The position numbers and the translations under genes are program-made. A stretch of DNA of 39,423 nucleotides, from assembly GCA_043777595.1 (NCBI GenBank), contig JAYWHT010000070.1, forward strand, positions 1 to 39,423. The letters are read 5' to 3'. The notes beneath the pieces were generated by a model. It ran no database searches. It was given only the letters and a program-made list of their open reading frames with translations, and was not told where the DNA came from. Below are positions 14,829-22,342 of the stretch, piece after piece. Origin of the DNA: JAYVJH01 sp043777595. Lineage in GTDB: Bacteria > Bacteroidota > Bacteroidia > Cytophagales > Spirosomataceae. The first letter of the stretch is position 1. Every line of letters starts with the position of its first letter.

Positions 14829-15833
14829 ATGCAATTTACAACAACTGGAAAAATTTTGATTGGCCTTGTTGTGGCCGCCTTATTGGGCTTTTTGTACTAT
14901 AAATTTGCCCCCGAAAAAGGACAAATGTCCCAAGAAACAACTCAAAGCTACGCTTCGCCCGAACCATCAAGTAGCAGCAGCAGCAGCACGGCCTCGTCCG
15001 ACAACTCGACAAGTGTGGCATCGGACGTACCAGCGTTTAGCTACACAGCCCCAGAGCCAGTCGATGGCAAACTCAAAGGCGTAGTAGAACTGGGTGCAAG
15101 TGGTTTCAATTCGTTTATTGTACGAATTGACAAACAAAAAAACTGGAAACTCGAAAAAGCCGATTTTGGCAATAGCTTGGTTATCGAAAATATGGCTACC
15201 GAAGATGATATTAGAATTGGTCTCAAAAAATATATAGCAGGAATGTTGGATTATGGCGTAAGTGGTCGAGATATTCATTTTGTGGTCAGTTCGGGTGCTT
15301 TGAAGTCAGAAACGACGCCTAAAATAATAGCCGTACTCAAAAAAATGACCTATATGGTCAATACCGTTACACCAGAACAAGAAGGTAAGTTGGGTCTGAA
15401 TTGCGTACTACCAGCGGAGTTTGAAAGTAAGGCGTTTGTTACAGACATAGGCTCGGGCAATACCAAAATAGCATGGAAAACCAACGGTACAACTGCCAGC
15501 TTAGAAGCACCTGGTGCCAAATATTTTGAAAAAGGCATAGCCGACAATGTAGCCTCAGCCGAAGTGAGCGACAAAGCCAAGCAAATACCAGCCTCCAAAA
15601 CACAACTTTGTTTTATTATTGGCGGTGTGCCGTTTGAACTGGCCAAAGAAGTACGCAAAGGTAAAGAACGCTATACCGTTCTGAACGCCCCAGATGCCTA
15701 TAAACCAGAGAAAGCCAAAGGCAAAGCAGGTGTAAATATCTACAAAGCCGTAGCCGATGCCACTGGCTGCAAGCAATTTGTGTTTGACTGGGACGCAAAC
15801 TTTACGATTGGATTTTTGTTGGGACTCCCTTAA
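14829..15833 (+). CDS. membrane-anchored Ppx/GppA-like ASKHA-fold protein
   Basis: 334 residues. An N-terminal membrane helix (about 8-25) and a serine-rich linker (43-66) lead into a domain shaped like exopolyphosphatase/GppA. It has the phosphate-1 loop VVELGASGFNS (85-95), a VVSSGALKS segment (152-160) where Ppx has its ATSALR motif, TPEQEGKL (181-188) in place of SGEEEA, and the phosphate-2 loop VTDIGSGNTK (204-213). The glutamate used for catalysis in Ppx seems kept. If the single helix is an anchor, the domain may lie on either face of the membrane. It starts right after the PIN toxin and 11 bases before a GntP permease. Substrate unknown. Confidence 0.65.
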   Translation: MQFTTTGKILIGLVVAALLGFLYYKFAPEKGQMSQETTQSYASPEPSSSSSSSTASSDNSTSVASDVPAFSYTAPEPVDGKLKGVVELGASGFNSFIVRIDKQKNWKLEKADFGNSLVIENMATEDDIRIGLKKYIAGMLDYGVSGRDIHFVVSSGALKSETTPKIIAVLKKMTYMVNTVTPEQEGKLGLNCVLPAEFESKAFVTDIGSGNTKIAWKTNGTTASLEAPGAKYFEKGIADNVASAEVSDKAKQIPASKTQLCFIIGGVPFELAKEVRKGKERYTVLNAPDAYKPEKAKGKAGVNIYKAVADATGCKQFVFDWDANFTIGFLLGLP

Positions 15834-15844
15834 CCCCACAAATC

Positions 15845-17149
15845 ATGCTGCTCGCCATTGCCTTGTTTGGTATCGTTTTATTGGTTGTCTTGATTGCTTA
15901 TTTTAAGTTCGATACTTTTATTTCTTTTATTGTCGTCTCTGTTACGCTCGGTTTACTGAGCGGAATGGCCGTAAAAGATGTAGGTATTTCGATTCAAAAA
16001 GGAATCGGCGGTACGCTGGGCGACTTGATTTTGATAATTGGTTTTGGCGCAATGCTTGGTAAACTCGTGGCCGATAGCGGTGCAGCTCAACGTATTACCG
16101 ATGTACTCGTACAGGTTTGTGGCAAAAAATATTTGGTCTGGGGCTTGGCTCTGGCTGGCTTCGTGATAGGTATTCCGTTGTTTTATAATGCTGGTTTTAT
16201 CATTGTTGTACCGCTTATATTTTCAATAGCCGCTTCAACCAAACTACCGTTGCTCACAGTCGCTATTCCGATGTTATCGGCTTTGTCAGTGGCTCATGGA
16301 TATTTGCCACCGCACCCATCGCCTGCTGCCATTGCCAGCCAGCTACACGCCGACGTAGGCAAAACGCTCATCTATGGTGTCATTGTGGCCATTCCTGCCG
16401 TTGTCGTTGCTGGACCTATTTTTGGTAAAATGCTTGCCAAATACAAACCTGTTATTGATAGTTCACTGTTTGATATTACACCCAAATCCAAAAATCAATT
16501 GCCAACTTTGGGCGTGAGTTTGTTTGTAGCCCTGATGCCCGTTTTGGTTTTGGCTATTAGTTCGGTTCTAAAAAAAGGTTTCGATAATCCTGTCATTCAG
16601 TTGGTGTCTGAGCCGTATATTGGAATGTTGCTTTCGGTTTTGGTAGCGATTTATTTATTAGGAATCCGTCAAGGTCAAAATATGGCTCTGGTAACAAAGT
16701 CGTTGGAAGAAGCCTTTAAAAGTAGTGCAGGTATATTGCTTATCATTGCAGGTGCGGGCGCACTCAAACAAATACTAAAAGACGGCGGCACAAGCGACTA
16801 TATTGGCTCATTATTGCAAAACCTAACTATTTCGCCGCTCATTTTGGGTTGGGCTATTGCAGGGCTTATCAGGGTTTGCGTGGGTTCGGCTACGGTGGCG
16901 GGGCTTACGGCAGTAGGTATTTTGGCACCCATGATTGCCCAGCAAACAGACATCAAGCCCGAACTCATGGTGCTGGCTATTGGTTCGGGTAGTCTAATGT
17001 TGTCGCATTTGAACGATGGTGGTTTTTGGCTCTTTAAGCAGTATTTTAACCTTAGTATCAAAGACACATTGCTGACTTGGTCGGTCATGGAAACCCTCGT
17101 GTCGGTTATTGGGTTACTGGGGGTGTTGATTTTGAATATTATTTTGTAG
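15845..17149 (+). CDS. GntP-family gluconate/sugar-acid permease
   Basis: A 434-residue, highly hydrophobic protein with about 12 membrane spans. It resembles the gluconate:H+ symporter family (GntP/GntT), with the conserved GIPLFYNAGF and HGYLPPHPSP segments and a C-terminal SHLNDGGFW. It imports gluconate or a related sugar acid with protons. No gluconate kinase or dehydratase gene is nearby, so the substrate is open. A clear terminator follows at 17176-17206. Confidence 0.9.
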   Translation: MLLAIALFGIVLLVVLIAYFKFDTFISFIVVSVTLGLLSGMAVKDVGISIQKGIGGTLGDLILIIGFGAMLGKLVADSGAAQRITDVLVQVCGKKYLVWGLALAGFVIGIPLFYNAGFIIVVPLIFSIAASTKLPLLTVAIPMLSALSVAHGYLPPHPSPAAIASQLHADVGKTLIYGVIVAIPAVVVAGPIFGKMLAKYKPVIDSSLFDITPKSKNQLPTLGVSLFVALMPVLVLAISSVLKKGFDNPVIQLVSEPYIGMLLSVLVAIYLLGIRQGQNMALVTKSLEEAFKSSAGILLIIAGAGALKQILKDGGTSDYIGSLLQNLTISPLILGWAIAGLIRVCVGSATVAGLTAVGILAPMIAQQTDIKPELMVLAIGSGSLMLSHLNDGGFWLFKQYFNLSIKDTLLTWSVMETLVSVIGLLGVLILNIIL

Positions 17150-17175
17150 AGATTTTTGTTTTTTATTGATTTTTC

Positions 17176-17206
17176 AAAAGAGATGGTATAACTTACCATC
17201 TCTTTT
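17176..17206 (+). terminator. intrinsic terminator after the GntP permease
   Basis: A 13-bp perfect stem (17176-17188 with 17194-17206) has a five-base loop and ends in a T-rich run. The VCBS lipoprotein that follows therefore needs its own promoter, and any start for it inside this hairpin is unlikely. Confidence 0.8.
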
Positions 17207-17231
17207 TATTTGTGGACTTTTATTTTTTTTA

Positions 17232-20200
17232 ATGATGATTTCAAATAATCAACTAATTAAATTTTTGTTAATAGCCGTATCGTTGTCGTCTTGTAAACCC
17301 AATACACTTTTTACAGAACTGGCTGCCGAAGAGACAGGTATTGAGTTTGCTAATAGAATTACCGAATACGACTCGCTCAATATTCTTACTTTTGAGTATA
17401 TCTATAACGGTGGCGGTGTGGCCTTGGGCGATTTTAATAACGATAATTTGACAGATGTTTATTTTACAGGAAATAACACGGGCAACCAACTGTATCTAAA
17501 CAAAAGTAATCTGAACGGTGCATCGCTGCGCTTTGAAAACACAACACAACTCTCGGGCGTGAGCGGGCAGGGGAGGTGGTGTTCGGGAGTGTCGGTAGTG
17601 GACATTAACAACGACAATAAACTTGATATTTATGTGAGTGTTACAGCCGATAAAAAAGCCAACAAACGAGCTAACTTGTTATATGTCAATCAAGGAAACG
17701 ACAAAAACAACGTGCCGCAGTTTAAGGAAATGGCCGAAGAGTATGGTCTTGCCGATACAACTCACACTACTACTGCCGCTTTTTTTGACTATGACAACGA
17801 TGGCGATTTAGATGTATATTTGGTAGTAAACGAAATGGACGATACCCGTTTTCCAAATCAATACCACGACAAAATAAAAGATGGCTCGTCTAAACGTACC
17901 GATAAATTATACAGAAATAGCCCCCCGCCCCCCGATGGGGGAGTAAATCATAATGTATTCAAAGATGTCTCAAAAGAGGCTGGGATACTAATTGAGGGCT
18001 ATGGGCTGGGTGTCAATATCGTGGATATTAACCAAGACGGTTGGAAAGATATTTATGTTACGAACGACTACCTGACAAATGACTTGTTGTATATCAATAA
18101 CAAAAACGGGACATTTACCGACCAAGCCGATGCGTATTTTCAGCATACATCGCACTCGGCGATGGGCAATGACGTGGCAGACTTAGACAACGATGGACTG
18201 GCCGATATGATAGCACTCGACATGATGCCCGCTACCAATCAGCGTAAAAAAATGATGACACCAGCCAACAGCTACGTTACCTACCAAAACAACGACCGCT
18301 TTGGCTACAAATACCAGTATGCCCGCAACACGCTACAATGGAACAGGGGTAAAAATCCAGCGACAGGCCAACCGATTTTTAGCGAGATTGGCCTCATGGC
18401 GGGCGTAGCCGAAACAGACTGGAGTTGGGCCCCGCTCGTAACCGATTTTGACAACGACGGCCTAAGAGATATTATTATTACCAATGGTTTTCCGAAAGAT
18501 ATTACTGACCAAGATTTTTTGGCATATCGCAACGAATTTTCAAACTTGATGTCTAAAATGATGCTGAGAGATGCTATTCCGTCGATTAAAGTCAAAAACT
18601 TCGCTTTTAAAAATAAAGGTAAAATGGCCTTCGAGGACGTTAGTGATAGCTGGGGCATTCAATCGCCCAGTTTTTCTAATGGTGCAGCTTATGCCGATTT
18701 GGACAATGACGGCGACCTGGATTATATCGTAAACAACATCAACGACTCGGCCATGGTATATCGAAACAATGCCATGCAAATACAACCAGACGAGAGCCAT
18801 TTTTTGAGAATAAAACTGAAAGGTCAAGCTCAAAATACAATGGGTTTGGGGGCATTGTTGGAGATACAGTATGCGGACAATCAACACCAAAATATCGAAT
18901 ATACTCCCTATCGGGGCTATTTATCTACGGTTGAGCAAGTGGTGCATTTTGGGGTCGGGAAAGAAAAAAAAATAGACCAACTCAAAATCATTTGGCAGAG
19001 CGGTAAAGTTCAGGTTCTGAAAAACATAGAAGCCAATCAGGTATTGACATTAGAAGAAAAAAATGCGAGTATTCAAAATGTTTTACCTAAAACCAATGTA
19101 GAATCGCCCTTTTTTCAGGACATTACAGCCCAACTCAATGTGCCTTTCAAACACGAAGATATTGATGTGATTGATTTTAATTTACAAAAACTACTACCAC
19201 ATAAACTCTCGCAGTTTGGGCCGGGGCTGGCCGTTGGCGATATAAACGGGGACGGCCTTGAAGATGTGTTTGTGGGTGGCGCCAACCATCAAAAAGGAAA
19301 ATTTTTGGTACAAACAACCGACGGCCAATTTATACTCAAAGACCTACTATTAGGGCAAGATGGGGCAGCCAAAAATACAGAAGATATGGGTGTATTGCTC
19401 TTTGATGCCGACAGCGATGGCGACAACGACCTGTATGTTGTGAGCGGAAGCTATGAGTTTGCTGCAAGTTCGCCTTCACTTCAAGACAGGCTTTATATCA
19501 ATAATGGCAAGGGGCAGTTTGAGAGAGACTCCACGGCTCTGCCTGGATTTCTGAAAAGTGGCTCATGTGTCAAAGCCGCTGATTATGATCGGGACGGGGA
19601 TTTAGACTTGTTTATTGGTGGTAGAGTAGAGCCAGGCGCATACCCAAAGGCAGTGAGTAGTTATATATTGAGAAACGATAGCCCCCCAGCCCCCGATGGG
19701 GGAGTTTCTAAACACCCCCATCGGGGGCTGGGGGGCTGGGCTAAGTTCACCGATGTTACTGCCCAAGTAGCGCCACAGCTACAAAATATTGGTATGCTCT
19801 GCGATGCGCTCTGGACAGACTACGACAACAACGGCTACCCCGACCTACTACTCGCAGGCGAATGGCTACCGTTGACGTTATTGAAGAACGAAAATGGAAA
19901 ACTATTCAAAACTCAAAACTCAACACTCAACACTTATGTAGGTTGGTGGAATAGCCTCACGGCTGGTGATTTTGATAACGATGGCGACATGGACTATGTA
20001 GCTGGCAATTTAGGAACAAATACCCTCAACCGTGCCTCAGACACGCAACCGATTGGAATTTATGCCAAAGATTTCAATAAAGATGGGTTTTATGATGTCA
20101 TTCCTACGGTGTTTTATGTGGCCAATGACGGTACTCGTAAAGAATTTCCGTTTAATACCCGAGACGATTTGGCCAAACAGTTGATTCAGACAAGGCAGCG

Positions 20201-20861
20201 GTTTGAAACTTACGGTAAGTTTTCGCAGGCAACAATCAACGAAATAGTGAAGCCCGAAGAAATAGCCGATGCGCTGATTTTGAAAGCCAACTACATGAAA
20301 AGCAGCTATATAGAAAACAAAGGGAACGGTAACTTTGAAGTCAGACCGCTGCCCATCGAAGCCCAAACGGCACCAGTTTTTGGAATGATTGCCCAAGATT
20401 TTGACCAAGATGGTAACTTAGACGTACTATTAACGGGTAACGACTACGGTGCAGAGGTATCGGTTGGTCGCTACGATTCTTTTTATGGGTTGTTGCTCAA
20501 AGGTAACGGAAAAGGTAGTTTTGTGTCTGAAACTATCGCTCGTAGTGGGTATTATGTCAATGGTGATGCCAAGGCATTGGTTAGGATATTGGGGAATAAA
20601 GGAAAAATAAAAATTGTTACTTCGCAAAACAAAGGCGAGTTACGGTTTTTTGATTTTAAAAACACAACTAAAACCATCGCCCTCAAACCAACCGAAACAA
20701 CTGCGATACTAACTTTCAAGAATGGAAAAAGCCGCCGAGAAGAAATAAGCTACGGCTCTTCGTTTTTGTCGCAATCTGGTCATCAGCTTGTTGTGAGCAG
20801 CGATGTGGTCAGGGTTGAGATTATTGATTTTAAAGGAAACAAAAGACTAATAAGTGAATAG
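17232..20861 (+). CDS. VCBS/FG-GAP repeat lipoprotein with ASPIC/UnbV domain
   Basis: About 1209 residues from ATG 17232 (or 17235); a longer frame reaches back to a TTG within the terminator and is rejected. The signal sequence ends in a lipobox (VSLSSCKPN), so it is a lipoprotein. It contains many FG-GAP/VCBS calcium-binding repeats of the DFNNDNLTDVYF, DYDNDGDLDVYL and DLDNDGDLDYIV kind, arranged like beta-propeller blades on both sides of an ASPIC/UnbV domain at about residues 520-610. Such proteins occur at Bacteroidota surfaces near SusC/SusD loci; their ligands are mostly unknown. The odd feature is two GC-rich palindromic insertions read in frame, at residues 230-238 (SPPPPDGGV) and 817-836 (SPPAPDGGV through RGLGGW). 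Confidence 0.9.
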   Translation: MMISNNQLIKFLLIAVSLSSCKPNTLFTELAAEETGIEFANRITEYDSLNILTFEYIYNGGGVALGDFNNDNLTDVYFTGNNTGNQLYLNKSNLNGASLRFENTTQLSGVSGQGRWCSGVSVVDINNDNKLDIYVSVTADKKANKRANLLYVNQGNDKNNVPQFKEMAEEYGLADTTHTTTAAFFDYDNDGDLDVYLVVNEMDDTRFPNQYHDKIKDGSSKRTDKLYRNSPPPPDGGVNHNVFKDVSKEAGILIEGYGLGVNIVDINQDGWKDIYVTNDYLTNDLLYINNKNGTFTDQADAYFQHTSHSAMGNDVADLDNDGLADMIALDMMPATNQRKKMMTPANSYVTYQNNDRFGYKYQYARNTLQWNRGKNPATGQPIFSEIGLMAGVAETDWSWAPLVTDFDNDGLRDIIITNGFPKDITDQDFLAYRNEFSNLMSKMMLRDAIPSIKVKNFAFKNKGKMAFEDVSDSWGIQSPSFSNGAAYADLDNDGDLDYIVNNINDSAMVYRNNAMQIQPDESHFLRIKLKGQAQNTMGLGALLEIQYADNQHQNIEYTPYRGYLSTVEQVVHFGVGKEKKIDQLKIIWQSGKVQVLKNIEANQVLTLEEKNASIQNVLPKTNVESPFFQDITAQLNVPFKHEDIDVIDFNLQKLLPHKLSQFGPGLAVGDINGDGLEDVFVGGANHQKGKFLVQTTDGQFILKDLLLGQDGAAKNTEDMGVLLFDADSDGDNDLYVVSGSYEFAASSPSLQDRLYINNGKGQFERDSTALPGFLKSGSCVKAADYDRDGDLDLFIGGRVEPGAYPKAVSSYILRNDSPPAPDGGVSKHPHRGLGGWAKFTDVTAQVAPQLQNIGMLCDALWTDYDNNGYPDLLLAGEWLPLTLLKNENGKLFKTQNSTLNTYVGWWNSLTAGDFDNDGDMDYVAGNLGTNTLNRASDTQPIGIYAKDFNKDGFYDVIPTVFYVANDGTRKEFPFNTRDDLAKQLIQTRQRFETYGKFSQATINEIVKPEEIADALILKANYMKSSYIENKGNGNFEVRPLPIEAQTAPVFGMIAQDFDQDGNLDVLLTGNDYGAEVSVGRYDSFYGLLLKGNGKGSFVSETIARSGYYVNGDAKALVRILGNKGKIKIVTSQNKGELRFFDFKNTTKTIALKPTETTAILTFKNGKSRREEISYGSSFLSQSGHQLVVSSDVVRVEIIDFKGNKRLISE
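17919..17941. repeat. 23-bp GC-rich repeat unit inside the VCBS gene
   Basis: This single unit (a run of C, then GAT, then a run of G) is nearly identical to the arms of the repeat at 19680-19737, differing at two adjacent positions. It is read in frame as SPPPPDGG. The base composition stands out sharply from the surrounding coding sequence. Confidence 0.8.
19680..19737. repeat. perfect 23-bp inverted repeat inside the VCBS gene
   Basis: Arms 19680-19702 and 19715-19737 are exact reverse complements with a 12-base spacer. The whole 58-base element is read without a stop as SPPAPDGGVSKHPHRGLGG. It lies between two FG-GAP repeats, where a loop insertion would be tolerated. Confidence 0.9.
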
Positions 20862-20961
20862 TGAAAAGCGAATAACGAAAAATGCCTTAATTGGTTAATA
20901 GCCAAGTATTTAAAATCAATCAAAACATTATTTATTTACACATGACTACTTAATAAAATAA

Positions 20962-21207
20962 ATGGATATTCAAAAAAACAACCCACTTCATGGCATCACG
21001 CTCGAACAAATATTAAACTATATGGTGGATAATTATGGTTGGGAGTACTTGGCAGATGAGGTCAGAATCAACTGTTTTCATTTTGACCCAAGTGTTAAAT
21101 CAAGCCTTACTTTTTTGCGTAAAACTCCTTGGGCAAGAGCCAAAGTCGAAAGTTTGTATTTATATCTCAAACGGCGAGAAAAAAAGGCAGGTGCTGGGAT
21201 AGAGTAA
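20962..21207 (+). CDS. VF530 / DUF2132 family DNA-binding-like protein
   Basis: 81 residues with the unmistakable family pattern: NPLHGITLEQIL, then YGWEYLADEVRINCF, PSVKSSLTFLRKTPWAR and KVESLYL. The VF530 family is small and helical and is described as DNA-binding; its cellular role is not settled. The C-terminus is basic (KRREKKAGAG). It is preceded by a 100-base AT-rich gap and followed by a 25-bp hairpin. Confidence 0.92.
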   Translation: MDIQKNNPLHGITLEQILNYMVDNYGWEYLADEVRINCFHFDPSVKSSLTFLRKTPWARAKVESLYLYLKRREKKAGAGIE

Positions 21208-21226
21208 TTGGTTTAATGTTGGTATG

Positions 21227-21280
21227 ATACAAAACGAGCGAGTGTAAGATTGTATAATCTTACACTCGCTCGTTTTGTAT
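21227..21280. terminator. long perfect hairpin between convergent genes
   Basis: Arms 21227-21251 and 21256-21280 are perfectly complementary over 25 bp with a four-base GTAT loop. It lies between the VF530 gene (plus) and atpG (minus) and has A/T runs on both outer sides, so it can end transcription from both directions. Confidence 0.8.
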
Positions 21281-21358
21281 TGTGTTTTTAGATAAGTTGC
21301 TATAAATCAGTTATTTACTTATCCATTCATTCATTCATTCGTAATTCTACATTACTAC

Positions 21359-22255
21359 TTACGCTTGTGCCAATGCTTCTGCACCACCCACGATTTCCAA
21401 TATTTCGGTCGTAATGGCCGCTTGACGACTGCGATTGTATTCTAATTTAAGAGCTTTTATCAGGTCATTGGCATTTTCGGTTGCCTTGTCCATAGCTGTC
21501 ATACGTGCGCCATGCTCAGAAGCATTTGATTCTAAGACAGAACGGTAGAGTTGTATTTTTAGTGATTTTGGAATCAAGTCATTGATAATACTCGCCTCTG
21601 ATGGCTCAAAAGAGTAGTTGGCCGACGACGAGCTGGGCATTGCGGCCAAAGCATCGGGGTCAGACACAATCGGCAGATAGGCATTGGCATTGATTACCTG
21701 CGTGGCTACATTTTTGAACTCATTAAACACCAATTCCACGGCATCGTACTTACCTGTCTGAAAGTCTGCCATGATTGACTCGGCGGCTTTTTTGACAAAC
21801 CCAAAGTTGAGTTGTTGGTAAACACTTAGGTAATTGGTATTGACCTTAAAGCCTTTGCGAGCAAATGCCTCAGCACCTTTTTTGCCCAAGGCCAAAATCT
21901 CAACGTTACCTTTGCTTGCTTGTAGTGCATATTTTTCTTGAATCAGAGCATTGGCAGCCTTGATAACATTGGCATTGAATGCCCCACAAAGTCCTCTGTC
22001 GGAGGTAACTACAATAATCAGCGCACGCCCAACGATGGCACGGGGCTGTTTAAAAGTATTTTCGGCGGCTGTCTCGGCACCAGCCGAAACAGTAGATAAC
22101 ATATCACTTAGTTTTTTGGCATAAGGCCTCATCTGAATGATGTTTTCTTGCGCTCTGCGTAGCTTAGCTGCCGAAACCATCTTCATAGCTTTCGTAATTT
22201 GCTGTGTTGAGTTTACTGAAACAATCCTATTTCTTACCTCTTTTAATGAAGCCAT
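21359..22255 (-). CDS. atpG: ATP synthase F1 gamma subunit
   Basis: 298 residues, the rotor shaft of F1. The N-terminal helix MASLKEVRNRIVSVNSTQQITKAMKMVSAAKLRRAQ and the C-terminal MTAMDKATENANDLIKALKLEYNRSRQAAITTEILEIVGGAEAL are the two conserved coiled-coil halves. It follows atpA after 87 bases that contain a 16-bp perfect hairpin. Confidence 0.97.
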   Translation of the reverse strand: MASLKEVRNRIVSVNSTQQITKAMKMVSAAKLRRAQENIIQMRPYAKKLSDMLSTVSAGAETAAENTFKQPRAIVGRALIIVVTSDRGLCGAFNANVIKAANALIQEKYALQASKGNVEILALGKKGAEAFARKGFKVNTNYLSVYQQLNFGFVKKAAESIMADFQTGKYDAVELVFNEFKNVATQVINANAYLPIVSDPDALAAMPSSSSANYSFEPSEASIINDLIPKSLKIQLYRSVLESNASEHGARMTAMDKATENANDLIKALKLEYNRSRQAAITTEILEIVGGAEALAQA

Positions 22256-22287
22256 TTTTTTTGATGTATGATGTACGGTTTTTGGTG

Positions 22288-22330
22288 TATAATGTCAGAT
22301 GTAAATAAACTACATACATCTGACATTATA
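22288..22330. repeat. 16-bp perfect inverted repeat between atpA and atpG
   Basis: Arms 22288-22303 and 22315-22330 are exact reverse complements with an 11-base loop. It lies within the atpA-atpG transcript, 12 bases after the atpA stop. It could protect the upstream mRNA or partly terminate transcription and so lower gamma relative to alpha. Its words resemble those in the plsX-fabH spacer. Confidence 0.6.
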
Positions 22331-22342
22331 TATCTTACATAA

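Noticed and set aside
14829..15833. Reading the Ppx/GppA-like protein as a cell-shape or pilus actin homologue (FtsA/PilM)
   Set aside because: The segments after the first phosphate loop (VSSGALKS, TPEQEGKL) follow the Ppx/GppA order, not that of FtsA or PilM.
17166..17231. Upstream extension of the VCBS lipoprotein from a TTG codon
   Set aside because: It runs through a strong terminator hairpin and puts 22 residues before a good lipoprotein signal.
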